Shown here: one piece after another, positions 25,464-36,507 of the stretch
Position numbering within the stretch: the first letter of the stretch is position 1
Layout of the letters: each line of letters begins with the position of its first letter
From: Bradyrhizobium sp. WSM471
Lineage (GTDB): Bacteria; Pseudomonadota; Alphaproteobacteria; Rhizobiales; Xanthobacteraceae
Length of the DNA stretch: 64,000 bases
Direction of reading: 5' to 3'
Assembly: GCF_000244915.1 (NCBI RefSeq)
Contig: NZ_CM001442.1
Coordinates: forward strand, 5,456,001 to 5,520,000
Program-made: the position numbers and the translations under genes
The notes under the pieces: generated by a model
Database searches by the model: none
Told to the model about the DNA's origin: nothing
What the model saw: only the letters and a program-made list of their open reading frames with translations

Positions 25464-26189
25464 ATGCACAGGGCGAACAGCGCGATAGCGGCAGGTGTGA
25501 TGCTCGCAGAGTCGGACGATCTCGTCAGACCGCTACCCGGCTTGCTGGATGGTCTCAACCGGGCTGATTGCAATCGCTTGCGTGCGATCGGACGCGAAAA
25601 GATCCTGGAAGCCGGCCAACTGGTTTGGTCTCAGGGCGACGCACAGGCCGGGATCTACCTGATCAGCGAGGGGCGCATACGCAGCTACTATGCGGCGCCG
25701 TCGGGGCGCGAAGTCACGCTCGCCTATTGGTTTCCCGGCAACTTCGTCGGTGGGCCCGACATATTCGGGACGGGCCCGCACATGTGGACATCGGTTGCGG
25801 CCGAGCGCAGCCGGTTGACGTTCATGCCCGGACTGGCGTTGCGGCGGCTTGCGCTTGAATCGCCGGCAATCGCCGTCGCCTTGCTGGATGCCCTCGCATT
25901 CAAGGCGCGATGCTATTCGGCAATGGCCCAGATGCTTGGGACGCGCTCGGTCACCGAGCGGCTGCATAGCCTGCTGATCTTCCTGTCGCATGTCTACGGC
26001 GTAAAGCGCGACGGTGAGATCGTCGTCGGCATACCGTTTACCCACGGGGATCTCGCCAACCTCATCGGATCCACCCGGCAATGGGTGACCGTGCAACTCG
26101 CGCGGCTCCAGGACGAAGGCGTGATCAGATACGAAAGATCCGTGATTTCGATCCTGGATGTTTCTACGCTCGGACAGGCGATGGGATAA
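25464..26189 (+). CDS. Crp/Fnr-family transcriptional regulator
   Basis: 241 residues: an N-terminal cyclic-nucleotide-binding fold (about 30-140; WSQGDAQAGIYLISEGRIRS and WFPGNFVGG), a long dimerisation helix, and a C-terminal winged helix with FTHGDLANLIGSTRQWVTVQ as recognition region. There is no N-terminal cysteine cluster, so it is not an FNR-type oxygen sensor, and the canonical cAMP-binding phosphate loop is not evident. ATG 25464 with GGAG upstream; 90 bases after the ABC ATPase. It likely regulates the transporter and the convergent amidase. Confidence 0.87.
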   Translation: MHRANSAIAAGVMLAESDDLVRPLPGLLDGLNRADCNRLRAIGREKILEAGQLVWSQGDAQAGIYLISEGRIRSYYAAPSGREVTLAYWFPGNFVGGPDIFGTGPHMWTSVAAERSRLTFMPGLALRRLALESPAIAVALLDALAFKARCYSAMAQMLGTRSVTERLHSLLIFLSHVYGVKRDGEIVVGIPFTHGDLANLIGSTRQWVTVQLARLQDEGVIRYERSVISILDVSTLGQAMG

Positions 26190-26199
26190 TGTCCGCCCT

Positions 26200-27585
26200 T
26201 TAGCCGCCAGAGTTCAATTCGAACGCCGATCCGTCTGCGCCGGCCTCGAACCGCCGCGCCAGTCCGATCAGCGCGCGATCGTGCCAGGCCGGCGCCAGCA
26301 GGGTCACCCCCATGGGCATGCCGTTTGGCAATTTCGCATTCGGAACGGCGACGCCGCAGAGATCGAGTAGATTGGCAAAGTACGAGTAGTAGCCCAGACG
26401 ATTGTTGAGGGTGATCGGATCACGATGCATCTCCTCCAGTGTGAACGGCCGCGGTGCAGTCGGAACCACCAGGGCATCGATGCCGGCAAAGATTGCTTCG
26501 GCGTCGCGGCGAAGCCGGTGCAGCCGGTGAATGGCGCCAAACGTGTCGATCGCCGAATAGCCGGCGGCCGAGCCCAGCACGGTCCTCGTGACATCAAGCA
26601 AGGAGCCGGATTCGACGTCGATGAGCGAAGCAATGGCAGAGTGCCGCTCCGCGACCCAGGGACCGCTGAACATCAACTCCCCGGCCTGGCGGAATGGGGC
26701 GAAGTCCACCTCGATCGCCGTTCCTCCGATATGAGCAAGACGTTCGCAAGCGCTCTCGTAGAGTTCGCCGCATTCCGACATGCCGAAGCATTCGATATCT
26801 GCTGGCGCGACGCGGCCGAACCGGAATGATGCCGCCGCTCCGTTGGCGGGGAAAAAGGTTCTGGGCAGGCGGCTATAGGGATCTTCGAAATCAAACCCTT
26901 CGATGATGTCGAGGATTGCCTCGCCGTCGCTCACGGTATTGCAGAATACCGAAACGCAATCGATCGTCGGACAATTCGGCACCAGGCCACGTGATGATAC
27001 CAGCCCAACGGTCGGCTTGATTCCGACAATGTTGTTGAACCCGGCAGGTATGCGCCCCGAGCCGCCGGTATCGGTGCCAAGCGCAAAGGCGACGTGCCCG
27101 GCCGCCACGGCGACCGCGGACCCGGAACTGGAGCCGCCCGCAACATAGCGCGCATCGGCAACCGACGCGCAGGGGCCATGGGGCGAGCGCACGCCGGACA
27201 GGCCTGTGGCGAACTGATCGAGATTGGTCTTTCCGAGGCAAATTGCGCCGGCTGCGGTGAGGCGTTCGACGCTATGCGCGGAATGCCAGGGCGTGTAGCT
27301 AAAGGCCGGACATGCGGCAGTGGTCGGCATTCCCGCGACGTCGATATTGTCCTTCACACCAAAGGGAATGCCGAGCAGCGGAAGATTTTCGCCCGTCCGC
27401 GCGCGCGCCACCAGCTTATGGCATTCTTCGAGTGCCTCCTGCCGTGGGCGAAGATAGATCCAGCAATTGCGGTCGCCCTCGGCCTCGATCCGGTCATACG
27501 CCGTTCCGACCGCCTCCAGCAGCACGGACGAACTCCTGGCAATGCCTTCGTAGTTTGTCCTGAGGCGCGCGACACACTGGCTCAC
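26200..27585 (-). CDS. Amidase, allophanate hydrolase (AtzF)-like, lacking C-terminal domain
   Basis: Amidase-signature enzyme of 461 residues. The Ser-cisSer-Lys triad is complete: Lys78 (GVKDNID), cis-Ser152 in GGSSSG and nucleophile Ser176 in GTDTGGSGRIP, each 13 lower than Lys91/Ser165/Ser189 of Pseudomonas AtzF. The block AGFNNIVGIKPTVGLVS is typical of allophanate hydrolases. The C-terminal domain of AtzF (about 130 residues) is absent. The start is GTG 27585, fixed by GAGGAG seven bases upstream; an ATG at 27600 overlaps that site. It converges on the Crp gene and may hydrolyse the compound imported by the ABC system. Confidence 0.85.
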   Translation of the reverse strand: MSQCVARLRTNYEGIARSSSVLLEAVGTAYDRIEAEGDRNCWIYLRPRQEALEECHKLVARARTGENLPLLGIPFGVKDNIDVAGMPTTAACPAFSYTPWHSAHSVERLTAAGAICLGKTNLDQFATGLSGVRSPHGPCASVADARYVAGGSSSGSAVAVAAGHVAFALGTDTGGSGRIPAGFNNIVGIKPTVGLVSSRGLVPNCPTIDCVSVFCNTVSDGEAILDIIEGFDFEDPYSRLPRTFFPANGAAASFRFGRVAPADIECFGMSECGELYESACERLAHIGGTAIEVDFAPFRQAGELMFSGPWVAERHSAIASLIDVESGSLLDVTRTVLGSAAGYSAIDTFGAIHRLHRLRRDAEAIFAGIDALVVPTAPRPFTLEEMHRDPITLNNRLGYYSYFANLLDLCGVAVPNAKLPNGMPMGVTLLAPAWHDRALIGLARRFEAGADGSAFELNSGG

Positions 27586-27700
27586 GGAATATCTCCTCAT
27601 CCAACCGGCAGGCGCGAAATTGCGGCAGCTCTGCGCGGCCAACAAGCAATTAAGTGCATCGCCCAAATGGCCGCCTGACCGGAAACCTGCCGCTCAAACA

Positions 27701-27730
27701 AAAAGGGCGCCGTGCCGAAGCACGACGCCC
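27701..27730 (-). terminator. Terminator of the Tim44-domain gene
   Basis: On the minus strand GGGCGTCGTGC pairs with GCACGGCGCCC (27720-27730 and 27705-27715, one mismatch) around the tetraloop TTCG, followed by a T run. It lies 20 bases beyond the stop at 27751. A degenerate copy occurs at 22397-22421. Confidence 0.8.
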
Positions 27731-27750
27731 TCGTTTGTCGCTATACGCGA

Positions 27751-28731
27751 TCAGTTGGTCTGTTGGATCGCCGACAATTCCCAGGCGCCGCCCGGACGTC
27801 GGGCAAAGGTCCAGACTTCGGTGGCCTCACCCGGCTGCTCGCTGCCGGCGACAATTGCGCCGGTATTGCGGTCGAGCGTCTTGTCGGTGAGTGCGAAGCG
27901 CAGCGCCACCGTTGCGTAATCGGTCTCGCCTTCGCGCCAGGATTCCGCGAGGTCGCCCTGCAACAGCTTCACATCGCTGACCTTGTTGACGACGTTGCGC
28001 GCGCGGTTCTGGCCAAGGTCCTGCTCGAAATAGGAGACCATTTCCGGCGTCGCGAGCGTGTGCAGCTTGGCCACGTCCTCATTCGACCACGCGGTCTGGA
28101 CATCGCCGAGCAGGCGCTCGAACGCTTCATAGTCGTCCGGCTTGATCTCGAGCGGTGCGTTGTTGGCGCCGAAGCCGAAGCCGCCGCCAAGACCGCTACC
28201 AAGACCACTACGGTTGTTCGCCTGCGGTCCCGGACCAGCACCGGCGTCAGCGTTGGCATAGGCCGCCTGCGGGGTGTGGCGGCGCTGCCACCATGACATC
28301 GCCAGCCGAACCACGAGCACCACGAGCACGATCTGGATGATCAGGCCGATGATCGACGACAGACCGCCGAGGCCGCCGAACAGGCCACCCCCGAACAGCA
28401 TGCCGAGCAGGCCCGCGCCGAGGAACCCGGCCGCGAGGCCACCCATGAAGCCGCCGGCCCGGCCGAACAGGCCGCCACGCGCGGGTGCGGCGGCAGCCGA
28501 ATTCATGCCTGCGCCCGGCTGGGTGTAGGTCCGGTTGAACTGCGAGGTCGAGCCCGGCGCGGTCGTGGTCGATGGCGGGGCCGAATAGGTGCGCGAACCG
28601 CGCGAACCAGACGACATGCCACCACCGACGCGCGCGTCGGCGGACGAGATCGCCAGCGCAGTCGGCAGCGCAAGCGCCAGCACGACGGCAATCGTCTTGA
28701 AGAGACTGCGGGAGCGTTGCGAGAAATTCAT
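27751..28731 (-). CDS. Tim44-like domain protein, exported/membrane-anchored
   Basis: 326 residues from ATG 28731. A signal peptide or anchor (IAVVLALALPTALAISSADA) is followed by a Ser/Gly/Thr-rich segment, Gly-rich membrane stretches (GGFMGGLAAGFLGAGLLGML and IIGLIIQIVLVVLVVRLAM), and a C-terminal Tim44 domain (about 195-326) with PDDYEAFERLLGDVQTAWSN and ATPEMVSYFEQDL. Bacterial Tim44-domain proteins are membrane-associated and of unclear function. An ATG eight codons upstream is also in frame. The 3' end has a broken duplicate at 22397-22500. Confidence 0.85.
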   Translation of the reverse strand: MNFSQRSRSLFKTIAVVLALALPTALAISSADARVGGGMSSGSRGSRTYSAPPSTTTAPGSTSQFNRTYTQPGAGMNSAAAAPARGGLFGRAGGFMGGLAAGFLGAGLLGMLFGGGLFGGLGGLSSIIGLIIQIVLVVLVVRLAMSWWQRRHTPQAAYANADAGAGPGPQANNRSGLGSGLGGGFGFGANNAPLEIKPDDYEAFERLLGDVQTAWSNEDVAKLHTLATPEMVSYFEQDLGQNRARNVVNKVSDVKLLQGDLAESWREGETDYATVALRFALTDKTLDRNTGAIVAGSEQPGEATEVWTFARRPGGAWELSAIQQTN

Positions 28732-28960
28732 GTTCGTTTCCCAGATCCCCGGCATGGGGACGTGCCCCTAAGATGGGCAGCCTTCCGTAAAAAGGAAGCC
28801 ACTATCGGAACTTATGGCTGCGGCCCTCAGTCGCGGGGATGTGACAAAAGCCTCTCTTTGGCGGCAGCTTGGCTGCGTGTGCGACGGAACCGCGGTCGCG
28901 GGTTACCGGCGCTTTTGCGACAGCAAATTCCGCTTTTCCGTCGTCATCGCGTTGAGGCCC

Positions 28961-31543
<2,583 letters not shown>

Positions 31544-31697
31544 CTCAAGCTGGCACAGCCTGTCGGCAGAGAATCAACGCGCTACAGGGCGCGCAGGGTC
31601 CTCCCTGCCTGAATCGGACCCGCAGACGCAAGGGCAGCAGGGGCGAAAGGTACGCTGATTCCCAGATTACGGCCATTTCCAGTACTTTTCAGGGGTT

Positions 31698-32777
31698 TTA
31701 TTGCCGGCTGGCACCAAATCCGCTCTTCAGACGCATGACGTAGCCGATGACTTCGGCGACCGCATGGTAGTGCTCGGTCGGGATTTCCTCGTCGATCTCG
31801 ACGGTGGCGTAGAGCGCGCGGGCGAGCGGCACGTTCTCGACGATCGGGATGTCGTGCTCGCGCGCGATCTCCCGGATCTTGAAAGCGAGGTTGTCGACGC
31901 CCTTGGCGACGCAGATCGGCGCCGACATGCCGCGCTCGTAGGACAACGCGATCGAATAGTGGGTCGGGTTGGTGATGATCACCGAGGCTTTGGGAACCGC
32001 CGCCATCACGCGCTTCTTGGAGCGCTGCTGGCGCAGTTGCCTGAGCTTGCCCTTGATGTGCGGGTCGCCTTCGGACTGCTTGTACTCTTCCTTGATCTCC
32101 TGGAGCGACATCTTCTGGCGCTGGAACCAGCTGCGATACTGGAAGAAATAGTCGCCGATGGCGATGATCGCGAGCGCCGCGACCACCGCGCCGAGCAGCT
32201 GAATGGTCAGGCTGGTGGAGGCGCCGAGCAGGGCGGCCGGATCGAGCCTGACCATCGCCTCCATGCGATGCCGCTCCGGCCACAGGATCGTGGTCATGAC
32301 CGCGCCGAGCACGATCAGCTTGCCGAGACCCTTGAGGAAGTTCGCCGCCGCTTGCTTGCCGAAGATGCGCTTGAGGCCTTCGGCAGGCGACAGCTTGCTG
32401 AACTTGGGCTTGAGGGATTCGGCCGACCAGACCAGGCGGTGCTGCAGCATGTTGCCGGCAATTGCCGCCAGCACCAGCATCAGCAGCGGCACGCCCACCG
32501 CAGCGAGCACCGCGACTTCGATCTGCTGCATCAGGGCGAGCAGAGCCCTGCCGTCGGTCTTGATCATCCAGGAATTGGCGAGCAGGTTGCGCATCGGCGC
32601 CAACAGCCCGCTGCCGACCGATCCCGAGAAGCTCGAGACCACGAGCGTGGCGCCCGCGATCATGAACCAGGTGTTGATCTCCTGGCTCTTGGCGACGTCA
32701 CCGCGTTCGAGCGCCTCTTCGAGACGTTTTTGCGTCGGGTCTTCTGTTTGACTCTCTGGATCGTTGTCTTCCGCCAT
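31698..32777 (-). CDS. flhB: Flagellar type III export protein FlhB
   Basis: Export-gate switch protein of 359 residues. It has a polar N-terminus (DPESQTEDPTQKRLEEALE, the usual FlhB start), four membrane helices, and the cytoplasmic domain with autocleavage site NPTH at 270-273 (VIITNPTHYSIALSY). Cleavage between Asn and Pro switches export from rod/hook to filament subunits. It is the last of the fliQ-fliR-flhB group; the spacing of 11 bases to fliR shows one operon. Length is normal for the family. Confidence 0.96.
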   Translation of the reverse strand: MAEDNDPESQTEDPTQKRLEEALERGDVAKSQEINTWFMIAGATLVVSSFSGSVGSGLLAPMRNLLANSWMIKTDGRALLALMQQIEVAVLAAVGVPLLMLVLAAIAGNMLQHRLVWSAESLKPKFSKLSPAEGLKRIFGKQAAANFLKGLGKLIVLGAVMTTILWPERHRMEAMVRLDPAALLGASTSLTIQLLGAVVAALAIIAIGDYFFQYRSWFQRQKMSLQEIKEEYKQSEGDPHIKGKLRQLRQQRSKKRVMAAVPKASVIITNPTHYSIALSYERGMSAPICVAKGVDNLAFKIREIAREHDIPIVENVPLARALYATVEIDEEIPTEHYHAVAEVIGYVMRLKSGFGASRQ

Positions 32778-32788
32778 CGATCACCCGA

Positions 32789-33559
32789 TCACTTGAGTGG
32801 CATCATCTGGTGCATGACACCGATGAAGTAGTCGAGAAAGGTGCCCATCATCGCCGTGAGCACGACGGCAAGCACCAGGAAGCCGGCGAAAATCGACAGC
32901 GGCACGCCGACGAAATAGACCTGCATTTGCGGCATCAGCCGCGCCAGCACGCCGAGCCCGATGTTGAAGACGAGGCCGAACACCAGGAACGGTCCGGAAA
33001 GTTGCAAGCCCAGGCGGAACGCGGCGGCGAAGGCACGCGTCGCCAGCGCGGCGACATCGCCGCTCGACACCGTCTCGCCCGGCGCGAAGATGGTGTAGCT
33101 GTCGTTCAGCGCCGCGATCACCAGATGATGACTGTCGGTGGCGAACAGCAGCGTGACCCCCAGTATCGTCAGGAAGTTGCCGACCAGCACGCCCTGCTGT
33201 CCCTGCGTCGGATCGACCGAGGTGACGAAGCCGAGCCCCATCTGCTGCGCGATCACGGCACCGGCAACCTGGAGCGCCGACAACGTCACCCGCGCGGTCG
33301 CCCCCAGCACGATGCCGATCACGATCTCATGCAGCATCAGGACCAGCAGCGGCGCGATCGAGCCCATGTCGACCTGATAGGCATTGCGATGCAGCGGCAG
33401 GATAATCAGCGTGAGCAGCAGCGCGATCGACAGTTTGATCCGTGTCGGGATATTGGTCTCGCCCAGGCCCGGCAACAGCATCACCATCGCGCCGACCCGG
33501 GCAAAGGCGAGCATGAAGGAGGCGGCAAGCGCCGGCAGCAGCGAGACGTCGATGCGCAT
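32789..33559 (-). CDS. fliR: Flagellar export gate protein FliR
   Basis: 256-residue membrane component of the export gate that assembles with FliP and FliQ. Six hydrophobic helices are spread over the whole length, with the family pattern LLPGLGETNIPTRIKLSIAL near 30 and MGLGFVTSVDPTQGQQ near 120. ATG 33559. It lies 17 bases after fliQ and 11 bases before flhB, the conserved order fliQ-fliR-flhB. Confidence 0.94.
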   Translation of the reverse strand: MRIDVSLLPALAASFMLAFARVGAMVMLLPGLGETNIPTRIKLSIALLLTLIILPLHRNAYQVDMGSIAPLLVLMLHEIVIGIVLGATARVTLSALQVAGAVIAQQMGLGFVTSVDPTQGQQGVLVGNFLTILGVTLLFATDSHHLVIAALNDSYTIFAPGETVSSGDVAALATRAFAAAFRLGLQLSGPFLVFGLVFNIGLGVLARLMPQMQVYFVGVPLSIFAGFLVLAVVLTAMMGTFLDYFIGVMHQMMPLK

Positions 33560-33576
33560 GACGGGCGCATTGTGCC

Positions 33577-33840
33577 TCAGCCGCCGATGATTCGCGACGA
33601 TATCCGCAGCATGTGGGAATGCAGTGCGTCGGCCATGAACGGCAAGGCCAACAGCATTGTGGCAAAGATGGCCAGGATCTTCGGCACGTAGATCAGCGTC
33701 TGCTCCTGGATCTGCGTCAGCGCCTGGAACAGCGACACGACGACGCCGACCACGAGGCCGACCACCATCAGGGGCGACGACACGATCACGATGGTCCAGA
33801 TCGCATCACGCGCGACGTCGAGGGTTTCCGGTCCGGTCAT
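33577..33840 (-). CDS. fliQ: Flagellar export gate protein FliQ
   Basis: 87 residues, two membrane helices (about 15-38 and 50-70) with VVSLFQALTQIQEQTLIYVP between them, the hallmark of FliQ. Four to five copies surround the FliP/FliR pore in the export gate. ATG 33840. First gene after the palindromic repeat that separates it from fliE, 173 bases upstream. Confidence 0.94.
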   Translation of the reverse strand: MTGPETLDVARDAIWTIVIVSSPLMVVGLVVGVVVSLFQALTQIQEQTLIYVPKILAIFATMLLALPFMADALHSHMLRISSRIIGG

Positions 33841-33907
33841 TTCGCAGTTCCTTTGTTCATTCCTCGCCTCCCCATCGCTGTTGCGAGCGATGCGAAGGCC
33901 TATCCCC

Positions 33908-33987
33908 CGTCATTGCGAGCGTAGCGAAGCAATCCAGACTGCCGCTTCGGAAAGATTCTGGATTGCTTCGCTACGCTCGCAATGACG
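33908..33987. repeat. Dispersed CGTCATTGCGAG palindromic repeat, copy B, inside the flagellar gene group
   Basis: Perfect inverted repeat: a 31-bp arm at 33908-33938 starting CGTCATTGCGAGCGTAGCGA and its exact complement at 33957-33987, with an 18-base loop. It sits between fliE (stop 34014) and fliQ (start 33840), two genes read in the same direction. The transcript would fold into a very stable hairpin. A degenerate copy is at 20355-20441. Confidence 0.88.
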
Positions 33988-34013
33988 ATTGGGGGGGGCG
34001 CGAGCACCAAAAA

Positions 34014-34322
34014 TCAGATCGGCATCTTCATGATGTCTTCATAGGCCGCGATCACGCGGTCGCGGACGGAGACCAGCGTGGACACGGCGACGTCGGTGTC
34101 TGCGACCGCCGTGACCACGTCCATCACGTTGGCCTTGCCGGCGGCCATCGCCACCGTCTGCGCATCGGATTTGCGGCCGGACTCCAGGACGCTGCCGACA
34201 GTGTCTTTCAGAAGCGAGGCAAAGGACTGCCCGCTCGGCTCGCTGCCCTTGCCGGCACCGCTGTTCTCCAGCACGCGCGCGAGGTTTGCATAGGCGTTGG
34301 CGGCAATTGTCGGTGTTGCCAT
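34014..34322 (-). CDS. fliE: Flagellar MS-ring/rod junction protein FliE
   Basis: 102 residues. FliE links the MS ring to the proximal rod and is exported early. The sequence shows the usual Ala-rich start (IAANAYANLARVLE), the core QSFASLLKDTVGSVLESGR, and the conserved C-terminus VSTLVSVRDRVIAAYEDIMK that polymerises with the rod. ATG 34322 lies 17 bases after flgC. Third gene of flgB-flgC-fliE. Confidence 0.94.
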   Translation of the reverse strand: MATPTIAANAYANLARVLENSGAGKGSEPSGQSFASLLKDTVGSVLESGRKSDAQTVAMAAGKANVMDVVTAVADTDVAVSTLVSVRDRVIAAYEDIMKMPI

Positions 34323-34338
34323 GGTTCAAATGTCCTGT

Positions 34339-34764
34339 TCAGCTCTTGAGGATGTCGAGGGTGCGCTGGATCATCCGGCGCGTCGCGCTGATGATGTTGA
34401 GATTGGCCTCGTAGGACCGCTGCGCGTCGCGCATGTCGGTCATCTCGACCACCGAGTTCACGTTGGGATATTTGACGTTGCCGGTCGCATCCGCCGCCGG
34501 ATTGCTCGGCTCGTATTTGGTACGGAAATTGGACTGGTCGGGCTTGATCCTGCCGAGGGTGACGACCTGCGCGTCGAGTGTACGGTCGAGCGCGGAGGAG
34601 AAGGTCGGCACCTTGCGCCGGTAAGGATCGCCGCCGGCGGTCGGCGCCGTCGAATCCGCATTTGCGATGTTCTCCGAGATCACCCGCATGCGCCCGGCCT
34701 GCGCCCGCAGACCGGAGGTCGCGATCGCCATCGAGCGGGCAAAGTCACTGCTGTCATTCGCCAT
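34339..34764 (-). CDS. flgC: Flagellar proximal rod protein FlgC
   Basis: 141 residues. The N-terminal rod motif FARSMAIATSGLRAQAGRMR-VISENIANADS, where ENIANADST is the signature, and the C-terminal NSVVEMTDMRDAQRSYEANL helix form the D0 coiled coil. This is standard for FlgC, part of the proximal rod. ATG 34764, 18 bases after flgB. Confidence 0.95.
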   Translation of the reverse strand: MANDSSDFARSMAIATSGLRAQAGRMRVISENIANADSTAPTAGGDPYRRKVPTFSSALDRTLDAQVVTLGRIKPDQSNFRTKYEPSNPAADATGNVKYPNVNSVVEMTDMRDAQRSYEANLNIISATRRMIQRTLDILKS

Positions 34765-34782
34765 GATGCGCTTCCTCTAGCT

Positions 34783-35187
34783 CTAGCCTTTGCCGATCGC
34801 GGTCTTGAGCAGGTGCAGGCTCTTCGAATAGAGCGAGGTCGCCGCCGCATAATCCATCTGGTTGCTGGCGGCCTTCATCATCTCCTCTTCGAGATTGACG
34901 GCGTTGCCCGCGGGGCGGGTCTCAAAACCCGCATTCTTGTTCTGGTCGAATCCGGAGGCCGCGCCTGACGGCGCCATGTGGGAACCGCTGGTGCGGGTGA
35001 GCTTCAAGGGGCCCATCGAACCCGTGACGGCGCCGGCCTTGTCCAGTTTCGGCTCGACCAGGTCGCGCGGCCGGAATTTAGGCGTGTCGGAATTGGAGAC
35101 GTTCTCGGACAGGACGCGCTGGCGCTCCTGGTGCCATTGCATCTTGGTGCGAAGCGCCGAGAGCACCGGAAGATCGTTGATGGACAT
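34783..35187 (-). CDS. flgB: Flagellar proximal rod protein FlgB
   Basis: 134 residues. It has the rod-family N-terminal motif RQRVLSENVSNSDTPKFRPRD and a C-terminal EEEMMKAASNQMDYAAATSL helix. First gene of the flgB-flgC-fliE group; ATG 35187 with GGAAGGAG upstream. A perfect TTAA-N7-TTAA box lies 68 bases upstream, which fits a CtrA-controlled early flagellar promoter. Confidence 0.95.
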   Translation of the reverse strand: MSINDLPVLSALRTKMQWHQERQRVLSENVSNSDTPKFRPRDLVEPKLDKAGAVTGSMGPLKLTRTSGSHMAPSGAASGFDQNKNAGFETRPAGNAVNLEEEMMKAASNQMDYAAATSLYSKSLHLLKTAIGKG

Positions 35188-35538
35188 CGTTGCGGCTCCT
35201 TCCGCCTCGCAGGACCCATGGTCCGAAGCTAGGCAGAATTTGCCGCCTGTATGGTTAACAGCTGGTTAAGGAGATCGCAGGCAGTTGTCCCCCGCCGGGA
35301 CACCAATGCCGCGTGCCCCGTGATCTACGCCTCCAAAAGCGGCATTAACCCAACCGCTTGGCGGCGCATGCACAGGCCAAGAAGTCGTTTTGGATCGAGC
35401 GATTCATGGGTTATTAAGAGTTGGGGACGGCAAAACTTGCCGTGGGACGTTAAGAAATCGCAGTTTGGGGCAACGTAAGCCGGTGGTTGGCGCATCTGAC
35501 CACGGGCCCGAGAACAGCGCCATTTGTCGGGGACAAGT
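35188..35538. other. 351-base divergent gap between flgB and fliO
   Basis: Holds the flgB ribosome site (GGAAGGAG), a perfect CtrA-type box at 35255-35269 and, further right, sequence without a recognisable gene leading to the fliO start. Short frames on either strand lack ribosome sites and family features. Both divergent flagellar units may be driven from here. Confidence 0.6.
35255..35269. promoter_or_regulatory. CtrA-type box before flgB
   Basis: TTAA-CAGCTGG-TTAA, a perfect match to the TTAA-N7-TTAA consensus of the cell-cycle regulator CtrA. Centred about 75 bases upstream of flgB, and about 280 bases upstream of the divergent fliO. Confidence 0.7.
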
Positions 35539-36507
35539 ATGCAAGGCAGCCCTATCACCTTCATCGTCGCGTTCATCGTCGTTCTGGCGTTGATCGGCGT
35601 CGCTGCATGGCTGGTTCGCCGATTCGCAACCAGCCGGCTCGGCGCCAACACCCAGCGCGGCCGGATGCCCCGGCTCGCCGTGATCGATGCCGCCGCGGTC
35701 GACGGCCGCCGCCGCCTGGTGCTGGTCCGGCGTGACAATGTCGAGCATCTTCTGATGATCGGCGGCCCCACCGACATCGTCGTCGAACCCAACATCGTGC
35801 GCGCAGCGCCCGGCCGCGACCAGCTCCCGCAGCGCCCCAATGCCACCGAGCCGCGTCTTGCGCCGATGCATGATACCAGCAGCTGGGCCGACGAGGCACC
35901 GCGGCCCGAGCTGCTCGATCATCCCGAGCCGCAAATGCCCGAGCCGCCGCCGCGGCCCGCGCGCCCCTCCTTTGCCGACGAAGTGCGCCGGCCCTCTCCC
36001 GCCCTGGCCGAACGCCGCAACGAGCCGCCCCTAGGCGGCTTCCCCTCCGAGCCGATCGCGCCGCGCCCCGAGCGCGAGCTGCGTCCCGAACCTATTCCGC
36101 CGCGCGTTGCGCGCAACGAACCCCCTCTGATGCCGCGTCCGCCGCGCCAGAGCGAGCCGGTGAAGGCGCCTCCAGTGCGCGCCGAGCGCGTAGCCGCGCC
36201 CCCTCCACCTTTGCCGCAGGCTCCGCCCGTTCCGCCGCCGGCGCCCGCTCCTGCGGCGCCATCGAGCGCCGAGCAGAATCTCGCCGAGATGGCGCAGCGA
36301 CTCGAAGCTGCGCTGCGCCGCCCCGCCGGCGAGACGCTTGCCCCTCCGGTCGCCCCGGAGCCCCCCGCCGCACCTCCACGTGCGGCCCGCAGCGAACCGC
36401 CGGCACCACCGGCCGCTCCCGCAAAGCCGGCTCCGGAAAAGACCAGCTTTGAAAATCTCGAAGACGAGATGGCCTCGTTGCTCGGCCGTCCGAAGCCGTC
36501 TTCGTGA
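35539..36507 (+). CDS. fliO: FliO-like flagellar assembly protein with long C-terminal extension
   Basis: 322 residues. One N-terminal membrane helix (FIVAFIVVLALIGVAAWLVRR) is followed by the FliO core with RLAVIDAAAVDGRRRLVLVR and DNVEHLLMIGGPTDIVVEPN at about 45-90. FliO chaperones FliP assembly. The remaining 230 residues are a Pro/Ala/Arg/Glu-rich disordered tail, unusual because FliO is normally 100-150 residues. ATG 35539; a TTG five codons earlier is unlikely. The stop overlaps the GTG of fliP, so the two are coupled. Confidence 0.85.
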   Translation: MQGSPITFIVAFIVVLALIGVAAWLVRRFATSRLGANTQRGRMPRLAVIDAAAVDGRRRLVLVRRDNVEHLLMIGGPTDIVVEPNIVRAAPGRDQLPQRPNATEPRLAPMHDTSSWADEAPRPELLDHPEPQMPEPPPRPARPSFADEVRRPSPALAERRNEPPLGGFPSEPIAPRPERELRPEPIPPRVARNEPPLMPRPPRQSEPVKAPPVRAERVAAPPPPLPQAPPVPPPAPAPAAPSSAEQNLAEMAQRLEAALRRPAGETLAPPVAPEPPAAPPRAARSEPPAPPAAPAKPAPEKTSFENLEDEMASLLGRPKPSS

